Shown piece by piece: positions 1 through 8,015 of a stretch of 64,000 nucleotides of DNA (positions are counted from its first letter, which is position 1; each line of letters opens with the position of its first letter). A program made the translations under genes and the position numbers. The DNA is taken from the NCBI GenBank assembly GCA_022768065.1, contig JALELS010000020.1:185109-249108 (forward strand), in the 5' to 3' direction. The notes under the pieces were generated by a model that was not told where the DNA came from, did no database searches, and saw only the letters and a list, made by a program, of their open reading frames with translations. This DNA is from Ruminococcus sp. (GTDB taxonomy: Bacteria > Bacillota > Clostridia > Oscillospirales > Acutalibacteraceae).

Positions 1-32
1 GTTTAAGTATGGCGGTATATAAACCGCTCCGA

Positions 33-230
33 TTATTTGTAAGGGATGAGACGTTTGATCTGCTTAACATTAGTTGTATCGGCAACGGATGTCTTGCGAA
101 GATTTCTCTTTCTCTTTGTGTTCTTTTTGGTAAGGATATGAGACTTATTGGCATGTGCTCTTATCGGCTTGCCGTTCTTTGATAATTTGAAGCGTTTTTT
201 AGCTCCGCTGTGTGTTTTGATCTTAGGCAT
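33..230 (-). CDS. rpmI: 50S ribosomal protein L35
   Basis: Small basic protein of the large ribosomal subunit. The 65-residue product begins [15 protein letters not shown], the L35 signature, and is dense in Lys and Arg, matching the usual 64-65 residues. The reading frame stays open upstream into infC, but the MPKIK methionine is the family start and sits just after a purine-rich stretch (AGGAGGAATT on the minus strand). It follows infC by 29 bases in the standard infC-rpmI-rplT order; rplT would lie beyond the left edge of the window. Regulation is presumably shared with infC through the leader at 773-920. Confidence 0.97.
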   Translation of the reverse strand: MPKIKTHSGAKKRFKLSKNGKPIRAHANKSHILTKKNTKRKRNLRKTSVADTTNVKQIKRLIPYK

Positions 231-259
231 TGCAAAATTCCTCCTGATATTTTTTACGG

Positions 260-772
260 TCACGCCTTGGGCGCAAGGAACATCAACATCTGACGCCCCT
301 CGAGCTTCGCCGGTTTTTCGACTGTGGCAAACTCTTCGCACGCCTCGGCAAAGCGCTTCATGGAAGCCTCGCCTATTTGCGGATGAGCCATTTCACGGCC
401 TCTGAAACGGATGGAAACCTTGACCTTATTTCCGGCCTTTAAGAATTTGTGAGCGTGATTGACCTTCGTCTCAAAGTCGTGAGTATCAATGTTGAGCGAA
501 AGACGAATCTCCTTGATTTCAATAACGCGCTGGTTTTTTCTGTTTTCCTTTTCGCGCTTTGACTGCTCAAAACGGTATTTGCCGTAATCCATGATTTTAC
601 AAACGGGCGGCTTTGCGTTGGGCGATATTTTAACAAGGTCGAGGTTTCTCTCCTCCGCCTTTTTAAGAGCCTCCCTGGCCGACATTATGCCGAGCTGCTC
701 TCCGCCGTCGGTTACTACGCGTACTTCCCTGTCACGGATATCTTCATTGATCTGCATTTCTTTGGTACTGAT
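260..772 (-). CDS. infC: Translation initiation factor IF-3, probable AUC start
   Basis: IF-3 binds the 30S subunit and enforces start-codon fidelity. The N-domain has the [13 protein letters not shown] segment, followed by the linker [19 protein letters not shown] and the C-domain with [11 protein letters not shown]. The first ATG (755-757) lies 24 bases from the only good Shine-Dalgarno, GGAG at 782-785. An in-frame ATC at 770-772 lies 9 bases from it, and the next codons give [12 protein letters not shown], like the N-terminus of other Firmicutes IF-3 proteins. An in-frame TGA at 779-781 rules out any longer form. Starts at AUU, AUC or AUA are a known trait of infC and allow IF-3 to repress its own translation. 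With this start the protein has 170 residues. Confidence 0.93.
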   Translation of the reverse strand: MSTKEMQINEDIRDREVRVVTDGGEQLGIMSAREALKKAEERNLDLVKISPNAKPPVCKIMDYGKYRFEQSKREKENRKNQRVIEIKEIRLSLNIDTHDFETKVNHAHKFLKAGNKVKVSIRFRGREMAHPQIGEASMKRFAEACEEFATVEKPAKLEGRQMLMFLAPKA

Positions 773-920
773 GGGTAATCACTCCGTTCTTAAAATAAAA
801 TAACAAAAGTGCGAACAGAAAACCGCTCGCACTCAACACACAAATCAGGGATAAACCCAATGTATTGACCCGTTTCATCTTATAAATCACGGGTGAGAAC
901 GAACTGCTCTACTTTGTTGT
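773..920 (-). promoter_or_regulatory. infC-rpmI operon leader with attenuator-like hairpin
   Basis: About 150 bases lie between the predicted transcription start and infC. Reading the minus strand, an early stem pairs ACCCGT with ACGGGT. It is followed by a 6-bp GTGCGA/TCGCAC hairpin (809-832) and a T-rich run (791-808), then the ribosome site. The hairpin plus T-run looks like a Rho-independent attenuator. Firmicutes infC operons are commonly controlled by an L20-binding leader; I infer this role from position and structure and did not match a model. Confidence 0.6.
809..832 (-). terminator. Attenuator hairpin in infC leader
   Basis: Perfect 6-bp stem (809-814 with 827-832) around a 12-base loop. 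In the minus-strand RNA it is followed by TTTTGTTATTTTATTTTA. It lies upstream of infC within the transcript, so it can only act as a leader terminator. Confidence 0.6.
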
Positions 921-926
921 AACGGT

Positions 927-955
927 ATTATATGACTTATTTTGCGCTTTGTCAA
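927..955 (-). promoter_or_regulatory. Consensus sigma-A promoter for infC operon
   Basis: On the minus strand: TTGACA (950-955), a 17-base spacer and TATAAT (927-932), a perfect match to the housekeeping consensus. Transcription would start near 920. Confidence 0.9.
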
Positions 956-994
956 GGATTTTTTACTGCCTTTGAAATTAAATTCAAACAATGA

Positions 995-1023
995 TTGATT
1001 ATGCCGCCGTCATATGTTATTAT
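995..1023 (+). promoter_or_regulatory. Probable promoter for ddl
   Basis: TTGATT (995-1000), 17-base spacer, TATTAT (1018-1023), 58 bases before the ddl start codon. It diverges from the infC promoter about 40 bases away. Confidence 0.6.
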
Positions 1024-1080
1024 TTATTAGTATATGTATAATTATAATTTACTTTCTAAATTTTCACGGGGTGATAAATT

Positions 1081-2148
1081 ATGAAGAAGGTTCTCGTTCT
1101 TTTCGGCGGAGTATCAAGCGAGCACGATGTCTCATGCGTGTCGGCTTCATACGTTGTAAACAATATTCCGCGCGATAAATACGAGGTTTGTTCTATAGGT
1201 ATAACAAAAGACGGCGAATGGTTCCTTTTTGAGGGCGACACCTCTCTTATGCCGGAGGACAAATGGCTCGAAAGCGGCAAATGTACAAAGGCTTTGCTCT
1301 CACCCGACAGAAAAGACCGCGGCATTGTGGTTTTCAGGGAATCGGGTCCCGAAAAAATACATATTGACGTCTGCTTCCCGGTAATGCACGGCAAAAACGG
1401 CGAGGACGGCACAATACAGGGCCTTTTGGAGCTGTCGGGAATACCGTATGTCGGCTGCGGCGTTCTTGCGTCCTCGGTATGTATGGATAAGGCCGTTACA
1501 AACACTCTCGCGGACCACGCCGGAATAGCACAGGCAAAATGGCTTGCGACCGACATAAACGATTACCGCGAAAACGGCGCCGAATTTATAAAACGAGCCG
1601 AAGAAATGCTCGGCTATCCGATATTTGTAAAGCCTGCCAATGCCGGCTCCTCGGTCGGTATCACAAAGGCTCACGACGAAAACGAGCTGCGCGAGGCTCT
1701 CGAAAAGGCATTCTCGTGCGACAGAAAAGCGGTTCTCGAAGAATTTGTGGACGGCTTTGAGGTTGAGTGTGCCGTAATCGGAAATTACAAACCGATGGCG
1801 TCCTGCGTAGGTCAGATAATCTCCTGCAACGAGTTCTACGACTACACCGCAAAATACGTGAGCGACAGCCGCCTGCTCATTCCCGCCGACATTCCGGAGG
1901 AAAAGCAAAACGAAGTTCGTTCGGCAGCTGTAAAGGCGTTTAAAACTCTCGGCTGCACGGGGCTCTCAAGAGTCGATTTCTTCGTCAGAAAATCCGACGG
2001 CAAGGTGATGTTCAACGAGATAAACACTATTCCCGGCTTTACTTCAATCAGTATGTATTCAAAGCTTATGGAGCAGAGCGGCGTTCCCTACCCGAAGCTT
2101 CTGGATAAGCTCTTTAAGCTTGCCGCGGAGATAAAAGAAGACAAGTGA
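1081..2148 (+). CDS. ddl: D-alanine--D-alanine ligase
   Basis: ATP-grasp ligase that makes D-Ala-D-Ala for peptidoglycan in the cytoplasm. Visible landmarks in the 355 residues: GGVSSEHDVS near 9-18, HGKNGEDGTIQG at 103-114, KPANAGSSVG at 184-193, EEFVDGFEVEC at 220-230 and the metal-binding FNEINTIPGF at 311-320. The omega-loop carries YDYTAKY (253-259), as in D-Ala-D-Ala enzymes rather than D-lactate-specific ligases. Length is normal. The ATG follows GGGGTGATAAATT. It is 4 bases from the DUF1934 gene and forms an operon with that gene and argS. Confidence 0.96.
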   Translation: MKKVLVLFGGVSSEHDVSCVSASYVVNNIPRDKYEVCSIGITKDGEWFLFEGDTSLMPEDKWLESGKCTKALLSPDRKDRGIVVFRESGPEKIHIDVCFPVMHGKNGEDGTIQGLLELSGIPYVGCGVLASSVCMDKAVTNTLADHAGIAQAKWLATDINDYRENGAEFIKRAEEMLGYPIFVKPANAGSSVGITKAHDENELREALEKAFSCDRKAVLEEFVDGFEVECAVIGNYKPMASCVGQIISCNEFYDYTAKYVSDSRLLIPADIPEEKQNEVRSAAVKAFKTLGCTGLSRVDFFVRKSDGKVMFNEINTIPGFTSISMYSKLMEQSGVPYPKLLDKLFKLAAEIKEDK

Positions 2149-2152
2149 TAAT

Positions 2153-2584
2153 ATGAAAAAAGATGTTCTGATAGAGGTGGAAAACACCCAGACGCTCGGC
2201 GGCCGCGACGAAAAATACACCGTCAGCGTAAACGGCACGCTCGAATACGACGACGGGCGCTACAAGCTCACTTACACCGAATACGACGGCGAGCTGAAGG
2301 GCTGCAAAACATTCGTTACGGTAGAGGGCGACAGCGTAAGCGTAGCGCGCGAGGGCAGTTACAGCACAGAGCTGAAGCTCAAAAACGGCGAGCGCCGCAC
2401 AAGCGTATATTCGACGCCTTACGGCGAATTTTCACTCGGACTTTTTACAAACCGCATTTTCTCGGATATGTCGGAAAACGGCGGCACGCTTGAAACCGAG
2501 TACACAATAGAATTCGCACCCGATTCAAAGGCGCTCAACTCAATGAAAATAACTGTTTCTGAAGGGAAAGTAGAAGATGTCTAA
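2153..2584 (+). CDS. DUF1934 (YwiB-like) beta-barrel protein
   Basis: Protein of 143 residues with no signal peptide, rich in alternating beta-strand patterns (YTVSVNGTLEYDDGRYKLTYTEYDG). It fits the DUF1934/YwiB family, small calycin-like barrels of unknown function that very often sit immediately upstream of argS in Firmicutes. Here it overlaps the argS start by 8 bases and begins 4 bases after ddl, so it is probably translationally coupled. Family assignment rests on pattern and synteny. Nothing in the sequence reveals a ligand. Confidence 0.8.
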   Translation: MKKDVLIEVENTQTLGGRDEKYTVSVNGTLEYDDGRYKLTYTEYDGELKGCKTFVTVEGDSVSVAREGSYSTELKLKNGERRTSVYSTPYGEFSLGLFTNRIFSDMSENGGTLETEYTIEFAPDSKALNSMKITVSEGKVEDV

Positions 2585-4319
2585 AATAGTAAAGGATACC
2601 GAAAACCAACTTCATTCTCTCGTAACCGAGGCGCTCGGAAAAGCGATTGCCGACGGAGTTTTACCTGCGGAGCCGATACCCGACTTCAAGGTTGAAGTTC
2701 CTGCCGACAGAGCCAACGGCGACTACTCGGTAAACGCGGCGTTTGCCTGCGCGAGAGCATTCCGCACCGCGCCGAAAAAAATCGCGGACGCCGTTTCAAA
2801 TTACATTGACCTCGGCGACTCGTATTTTGACTCCTGCAGCGTTGCGGGTGCCGGATTTATAAACTTTACCCTCGGCGACAGATATTACGCCGACATACTG
2901 CTCGACATCAAAAAGTGCGGCAAAAAATACGGCAGCAGTGACTTCGGCAGGCACAAAAAAGTAAATGTTGAATTTGTCTCGGCAAACCCCACGGGTCCCA
3001 TGCATATGGGCAACGCGCGCGGCGGCGCTCTCGGCGACTGTCTCGCCTCGGTGCTGTCAATGGCAGGCTACGACGTCTCGCGTGAATTCTATATCAATGA
3101 CGCAGGCAATCAGATAGACAAGTTCGCACTCTCTTTGGATATTCGTTATCAGCAGCTGTTTTTGGGCGATAAGGCTCCCTCTCTTCCGGAGGACAGCTAC
3201 CACGGCGAGGATATAAAAGAGCGCGCCGAGGAATTTGCAAAGCAGTACGGCGACAGCTATCTCGAAAAGAGCGAAGAGGAGAGAAGAAAGGCTTTAGTTG
3301 ACTTCGCTTTGCCGAAAAACATACAGAACATGAAAGACAACCTCGCCAAATACCGCATAAAATACGATACGTGGTTCCACGAGAGCGTTCTTCATAACGG
3401 CGCTATCGACGACGTGATAAAAATTCTCACCGACAACGGTATGACATACGAAAAAGACGGTGCTCTCTGGTATAAAAACATCGAAATGCAGACAAAACTG
3501 CTTAAAAAGGCAGGCAAAACGCAGGAGCAGATAGACCGCCTTGAATTAAAGGACGATGTGCTCATTCGTCAAAACGGCAATCCCACATACTTTGCCGCCG
3601 ACATAGCCTATCACCGCAACAAACTTGTTGACCGCGAATTTGAAAAGGCGATAGACGTTTGGGGCGCCGACCACCACGGTCACGTGGCAAGACTCAAGGG
3701 AGCGCTTGAAGCCATAGGCATTGATTCGTCAAGGCTCGACGTTGTTTTAATGCAGCTTGTAAACCTTATGAAAGACGGCGAACCCGTAAGAATGTCAAAA
3801 CGTACCGGCAACGCCGTAACGCTTGTCGATTTGCTTGACGAAGTGCCGATTGACGCTGCAAGATTTTTCTTCAATATGCGTGAGCCCGGCTCAACAATAG
3901 ACTTTGACCTCGGACTTGCCGTAAAAGAGGATTCGCAAAACCCCGTTTATTACTGCCAATATGCAAATGCGAGAATATGCAGCATACTCCGCAAGATGAA
4001 AGAGGAAAACATTGAGCCGCGCGACTGCACCGAAGAAGAGCTTATGCTCTTAAAGGCACCCGAGGAGCGCGAGCTTATACGTCACCTCTCGGCTCTGACG
4101 GACGAGATAATCACCGCCGCCAAAGACTACGACCCGGCAAGAATAACGCGCTATGCCGTAACGCTTGCCACGCTCTTCCACAAGTTCTACAACGCTTGCA
4201 GAGTAGGCGTTGACGACGAGAAGCTCCGTGCGGCAAGACTTTATCTCTGCTGCAGGGTCAAAGACGTTATGGGCATAATACTTACGGAATTTAAAATCAC
4301 GGTTCCCGAAAGTATGTAA
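2577..4319 (+). CDS. argS: Arginine--tRNA ligase
   Basis: Class I aminoacyl-tRNA synthetase charging tRNA-Arg. In 580 residues: the N-terminal additional domain (first ~110), the ANPTGPMHMGN form of the HIGH motif (HMGN at 143-146), the KMSKS equivalent RMSKRTGN near 405, and a C-terminal helical DALR anticodon-binding domain ending in ITVPESM. Length is usual for bacterial ArgRS. The start overlaps the upstream DUF1934 gene, and a strong terminator follows at once, closing the ddl-argS unit. Confidence 0.97.
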   Translation: MSKIVKDTENQLHSLVTEALGKAIADGVLPAEPIPDFKVEVPADRANGDYSVNAAFACARAFRTAPKKIADAVSNYIDLGDSYFDSCSVAGAGFINFTLGDRYYADILLDIKKCGKKYGSSDFGRHKKVNVEFVSANPTGPMHMGNARGGALGDCLASVLSMAGYDVSREFYINDAGNQIDKFALSLDIRYQQLFLGDKAPSLPEDSYHGEDIKERAEEFAKQYGDSYLEKSEEERRKALVDFALPKNIQNMKDNLAKYRIKYDTWFHESVLHNGAIDDVIKILTDNGMTYEKDGALWYKNIEMQTKLLKKAGKTQEQIDRLELKDDVLIRQNGNPTYFAADIAYHRNKLVDREFEKAIDVWGADHHGHVARLKGALEAIGIDSSRLDVVLMQLVNLMKDGEPVRMSKRTGNAVTLVDLLDEVPIDAARFFFNMREPGSTIDFDLGLAVKEDSQNPVYYCQYANARICSILRKMKEENIEPRDCTEEELMLLKAPEERELIRHLSALTDEIITAAKDYDPARITRYAVTLATLFHKFYNACRVGVDDEKLRAARLYLCCRVKDVMGIILTEFKITVPESM

Positions 4320-4345
4320 TCAAAATCACAAAAGCATAAAAAAGT

Positions 4346-4398
4346 AACCGGAATGTGAGAACTTAGTATTCATAAGCTCTCGTTTTCCGGTTTTTTAT
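4346..4398 (+). terminator. Terminator after argS
   Basis: AACCGGAA (4346-4353) pairs with TTCCGGTT (4385-4392), with further partial pairing inside (GAGAA with CTCTC nearby), followed by a T-run. It begins 26 bases after the argS stop codon. Confidence 0.8.
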
Positions 4399-4469
4399 AC
4401 GGTATTTTCAATTCTGTCGGGAGTCGAAATTCGGGATTTTCATATCCCCGTTTAATGCTTAGTTATTTT

Positions 4470-5750
4470 TTATCTACCGAGTAATTTTTCGACATCTTTC
4501 ACGTTTATTCTTTTTGAGACGATATATGTTCTGCGCTTTTTTCTGCCCTTATCCGTAGAATATGCGCCGTCTTTCTTTTTCTCCGCCGAAAAGATGCCGT
4601 AAGAGCAAATAACCGCCGTGCCGTCGGGCAAAATGACGTTTCCGCAATATCCCGTGTCGGCATTTGCCGCAACACACGGCTCCGACTGAAAGTCAAGATA
4701 TGTATGCGCGACCTTTATGCGGTAGTCGCCCTCACCGCCGTTTTTAAGGTCGTTGTAATCCGCCACGAGTGCGACCCAACCCTCGGAATACCATCCGCGC
4801 AGTTTATTTTCGCTGTATTTCAGATTCTTACGCAAATCGCGTTCGATTGAGCGAAAGGTTATAAACAGCCTGCCGTCCGGCAGATACTCCGCCTTGTGTC
4901 TTTCGCCGTTCAGCGACGCGGGAGCCGCCACGGGCCTCGACCAGGTTTTCCCCTCATCACGGGAAAAACTCAAAAGGGAATTCACCTTTTTTGAGTTGCT
5001 GCGGGTAATGAGCATAAGCTCATCTCCCCTGCCCATATCGCTGCGCACGCATTCGACCTCGCACATCTGCGATTTTTTCTCAATATCCCTGTACGCCGAA
5101 AAATACGGCTCGGGTTTTGTCCACATCATTTTGCCGTCCTTTGAAAACGACAGTACGGTTTTATAATTCACAAAGTCGCGCTCGTGGAAAAGCCCCATCC
5201 ATTTATCGACAAATTTTCCGTTTTCGCGGAGCTTTGTCAGCGAACTGAGCGCCACTATCGGGTAGTGCGTAACCTCGTCCTTTTCGGTGAAAAAGCTCTC
5301 GTATTCCGTCCAGGTCTTGCCCTCGTCAGAGGAGAGCGAGCAGTCAAAACCGCCGCGCGACTTTTCGTGACCCCATATGGGGTTACCGCTTATCATTATA
5401 AGTTTGTCGGGAGTGTCGCTCTCGGAAAATTCAAGCCGATAAACCGTTGGAGTCTCGCGCGAATTTTCCCAGCTTTTCGGCGGCATTTCTATTTCTTCGG
5501 TATAGCTTTTACCGCCGTCACGGCTGATTTTTGAAAGAGTTTTGCCCTTGCCGTGCCCCTCAGGGAAAAAAACGAGTATACCCCCGTCCTTTAAAAGCAC
5601 GGAATCGGGGTGCCCGAGATAGCCGCCCTTTTTCTCTACGGTGACATTCTCGTAAAGATATTTAAACCTCTCCTCGGTATTTTTCGGCATAACGCTTAAA
5701 TCTATCTGAGGTATGGTGTAGTTTTCGCCGCGTCGTCTGATTTTTTCCAT
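4470..5750 (-). CDS. Sialidase-fold (BNR/Asp-box) protein, probably cytoplasmic
   Basis: Six-bladed beta-propeller protein of 426 residues related to exo-alpha-sialidases. Three clear Asp-boxes are seen: SRDGGKSYT, SSDEGKTWT and SRDEGKTWS. There is no signal peptide, lipobox or sorting signal, so a cytoplasmic place is likely, unlike most bacterial sialidases. Candidate catalytic residues (an arginine triad, Tyr/Glu pair) cannot be assigned by eye; Arg-rich segments such as FRSIERDLRK near the C-terminus may supply them. It is last in a three-gene minus-strand run after the PHP phosphatase, 39 bases downstream of it. It could be a glycosidase on imported sugars or a non-enzymatic propeller; the substrate is unknown. 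Confidence 0.75.
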   Translation of the reverse strand: MEKIRRRGENYTIPQIDLSVMPKNTEERFKYLYENVTVEKKGGYLGHPDSVLLKDGGILVFFPEGHGKGKTLSKISRDGGKSYTEEIEMPPKSWENSRETPTVYRLEFSESDTPDKLIMISGNPIWGHEKSRGGFDCSLSSDEGKTWTEYESFFTEKDEVTHYPIVALSSLTKLRENGKFVDKWMGLFHERDFVNYKTVLSFSKDGKMMWTKPEPYFSAYRDIEKKSQMCEVECVRSDMGRGDELMLITRSNSKKVNSLLSFSRDEGKTWSRPVAAPASLNGERHKAEYLPDGRLFITFRSIERDLRKNLKYSENKLRGWYSEGWVALVADYNDLKNGGEGDYRIKVAHTYLDFQSEPCVAANADTGYCGNVILPDGTAVICSYGIFSAEKKKDGAYSTDKGRKKRRTYIVSKRINVKDVEKLLGR

Positions 5751-5789
5751 GATTACCCTCGTCCAAAGCCGTATTTGTTTGGCTCTCTC

Positions 5790-6515
5790 TTACAAAAGTT
5801 CGTTTTTTAAAACCTTTAACGGATTTTTGTAAACCAGTCTTTTTATGTCCTCGGGACTGATTCTTTCGTCAAAGTGTTCCGTGCATTTTATAATATCGTT
5901 GGGTCTTGATACCGCCGAATGTGCGTCTGTGGCGACAAACTGCGCCTGCCCCGACAGCACAAGCTCCGTTGCATAATTCTTTATTTCACTGCCGCCCCTG
6001 CCCGCAAGGCTCGAAGCGTTGACCTGCAAAAGAGCGCCCATATCGCAAAGCTCTTTTGTAACCCAGTTTTCCGTATGGAAGTTTCTGTATCTTTCGGGGT
6101 GCGCTATTACAGGCACAAGCCCCATTGACAAAATGCGTTCGGCGTAAATAACGGCGTATCGCGGGTCAAAAGGGCGCAGCGTGTATTCGCACAGCAAATA
6201 GCGGCTGCCGTTTATGCAGAGCGGCGACAGGTCGCAGTCCGAAAACACATCGTTTTGCAAAAAGACCTCCGCACCCGCTCCGAGACCTATGTCAAGCCCG
6301 GTTTCGTCTGTAAATTCACGCAGATATTTTACTCTCTCGTCTCGTTTTGCGACGAACTCGTCCACCGCCGAATAATCGTTAAAATGCGGCGTCGCGATTA
6401 TCGCCTTAATGCCGTTTTGTGCCGCCGTGTAAAGAAGCGCGGCGGAATCCTCTTTTGTTTTTGCTCCGTCGTCGATGTCATACAGGATATGGCAGTGCAA
6501 ATCAATCATATTCAT
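5790..6515 (-). CDS. PHP-domain tyrosine-protein phosphatase (CpsB/YwqE type)
   Basis: Metal-dependent phosphatase of the PHP fold, 241 residues. The metal-binding elements are all present: DLHCHILYDIDDGA at the start, ATPHF, a Glu in GAGAEVF, IAHPERY and ATDAHS near the end. This is the pattern of CpsB/YwqE enzymes, which dephosphorylate BY-kinases that control capsule export. No BY-kinase, Wzz-like or capsule gene is nearby, so the substrate here is open. It sits 13 bases after ytvI and 39 before the sialidase-like gene, apparently co-transcribed. The start could be Met1 or Met3. Confidence 0.88.
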   Translation of the reverse strand: MNMIDLHCHILYDIDDGAKTKEDSAALLYTAAQNGIKAIIATPHFNDYSAVDEFVAKRDERVKYLREFTDETGLDIGLGAGAEVFLQNDVFSDCDLSPLCINGSRYLLCEYTLRPFDPRYAVIYAERILSMGLVPVIAHPERYRNFHTENWVTKELCDMGALLQVNASSLAGRGGSEIKNYATELVLSGQAQFVATDAHSAVSRPNDIIKCTEHFDERISPEDIKRLVYKNPLKVLKNELL

Positions 6516-6528
6516 ATCGGAATCTTTG

Positions 6529-7806
6529 TTATTTCTTCTTTCCTATTTTAAATTTTTTGCCGGTTTCCAGCTTTTTGGCTTTTCTTGCGGCGTCATTTTC
6601 TTCGTCCTTGGCTTTGGCAGCCTTAAATTCCGCGGCCTCTTCGGGCGGAACTTTAAATATGTGAATTACTCCGTCGTCATTGAGTACCTTTAAGAGCATA
6701 ACGGTCATCGGGAGCAGGAACAATCCCACAAATCCGAACAGCTGCGAGCCTATATACATCGCCATAAGAGTTACAAATGCGGGGAGCCCGAGCTGCGACG
6801 CCACGAGCTTCGGCTCGATTATCTGACGTATAACGGTTATAACGCCGTAGACTACAAGAAGCCCTATACCCATGGCTATGTCGCCGGAGAAAAACATCCA
6901 GATTGCCCACGGTATCAGCACCGTGCCGGTTCCGAGTACGGGGACAATATCTATTACGGCGGTTATAAGCGCAATTGCGAAAATGTAGCCGTTTTCATAA
7001 ATTCCGAAGAGTTTTAATATTGTAAGACCCAATACCATTTCAAGGAAAGTTATGCACATAATAAGGCCGTATGCCCTGAACATTTTGCCGAGAGTGGAAA
7101 ATATTATCTGCTTTGTCCTTATAAAAGCGCCTGCGCGTTTGCCCGCCTGAGTCATAATAAGCGACCGCAGAGTGTGGTAATCAGAAGTCATAAAGCAGCA
7201 GCAGACTATGCCGACTATGGTGCCTACAAGTATCTGCGGTATCTGCTTTGCCGTGCCCCAAAGAGCGCTAAGCGGCGATGAGAGCGACGAAAAGTCAAAG
7301 CCCTTTGAAGCGGTCGTTTCGGTTGACGCCACGGCTGCCGCCGCGGAAGAAGAGCTGCCCGTATCAACGCCCTGTATTTTATCTATGAGGTTTGCCACAG
7401 TCGAAATAATATTCTGCCTTATGGAATCGGGCAACAATGTAAGGTGGGCGTTGACCCAATCCTTGAGCTGCGACGCAAACAATGGCGCATTGTCGAGCCG
7501 CAGCATAATATAATTAAAAAAGGATTTGAGTTCGGAAAATATTTTGGAAATTATAAGTCCTATTATCGTTCCGAAAACAAACACGACAAGCAAAACCGCC
7601 ACGGTCGAAACTATGCCGCGCGGTATCTTTGTCTTTTTTATGATGAAATTCACGGGCTTTTGAAGCAGCATGGCTATAAACATAGCTATTATGAACGGAG
7701 ACAAAACCCCGAACGCATACTTCATAAACAAATAAAAAAGCCCTACGATTATCGTTATATAAACTATGTTGACAATAAAATTACGTCGCTTTGTAATGTT
7801 GTCCAT
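6529..7806 (-). CDS. ytvI: AI-2E family / YtvI-like membrane protein
   Basis: Polytopic membrane protein of 425 residues in the AI-2E transporter family. Two N-terminal helices, a third near 60-85, an extracytoplasmic loop containing a Ser/Ala-rich stretch, and a C-terminal bundle with the family segment VLGTGTVLIPW and EPKLVASQLGLPAF. The arrangement and size resemble the sporulation-associated YtvI of Bacillus, and the genome has other spore genes, so I prefer that name with moderate certainty. The C-terminus is a Lys-rich cytoplasmic tail. First gene of an operon with the PHP phosphatase and the sialidase-like protein. Confidence 0.8.
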   Translation of the reverse strand: MDNITKRRNFIVNIVYITIIVGLFYLFMKYAFGVLSPFIIAMFIAMLLQKPVNFIIKKTKIPRGIVSTVAVLLVVFVFGTIIGLIISKIFSELKSFFNYIMLRLDNAPLFASQLKDWVNAHLTLLPDSIRQNIISTVANLIDKIQGVDTGSSSSAAAAVASTETTASKGFDFSSLSSPLSALWGTAKQIPQILVGTIVGIVCCCFMTSDYHTLRSLIMTQAGKRAGAFIRTKQIIFSTLGKMFRAYGLIMCITFLEMVLGLTILKLFGIYENGYIFAIALITAVIDIVPVLGTGTVLIPWAIWMFFSGDIAMGIGLLVVYGVITVIRQIIEPKLVASQLGLPAFVTLMAMYIGSQLFGFVGLFLLPMTVMLLKVLNDDGVIHIFKVPPEEAAEFKAAKAKDEENDAARKAKKLETGKKFKIGKKK

Positions 7807-7969
7807 CTCTTACCTTCCTTTAACATATAAAGCCATCGGTTCTCTGCCGAAACTATATACATATTATACTATTTTTCAAAAACTTACAATCAATAATCTT
7901 AAACTTTTATAGAAATTTAAACAAACGCGAAAAATTTTGGGCTTTTTCCTTTATAACATCGGCATTTTA

Positions 7970-7978
7970 TGGTATTAT
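7970..7978 (+). promoter_or_regulatory. Extended -10 promoter element before hom
   Basis: TGGTATTAT is an extended -10 motif (TGn plus TATTAT) 37 bases before the hom start. No convincing -35 is present, which is common with extended -10 promoters. Confidence 0.45.
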
Positions 7979-8015
7979 GCTAAATGTATATTTAGATTAT
8001 TAGGATGTGAGAAAA

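Noticed and set aside
755..757. ATG as the infC start codon
   Set aside because: It lies 24 bases from the Shine-Dalgarno; the ATC at 770-772 has ideal spacing and matches the family N-terminus.
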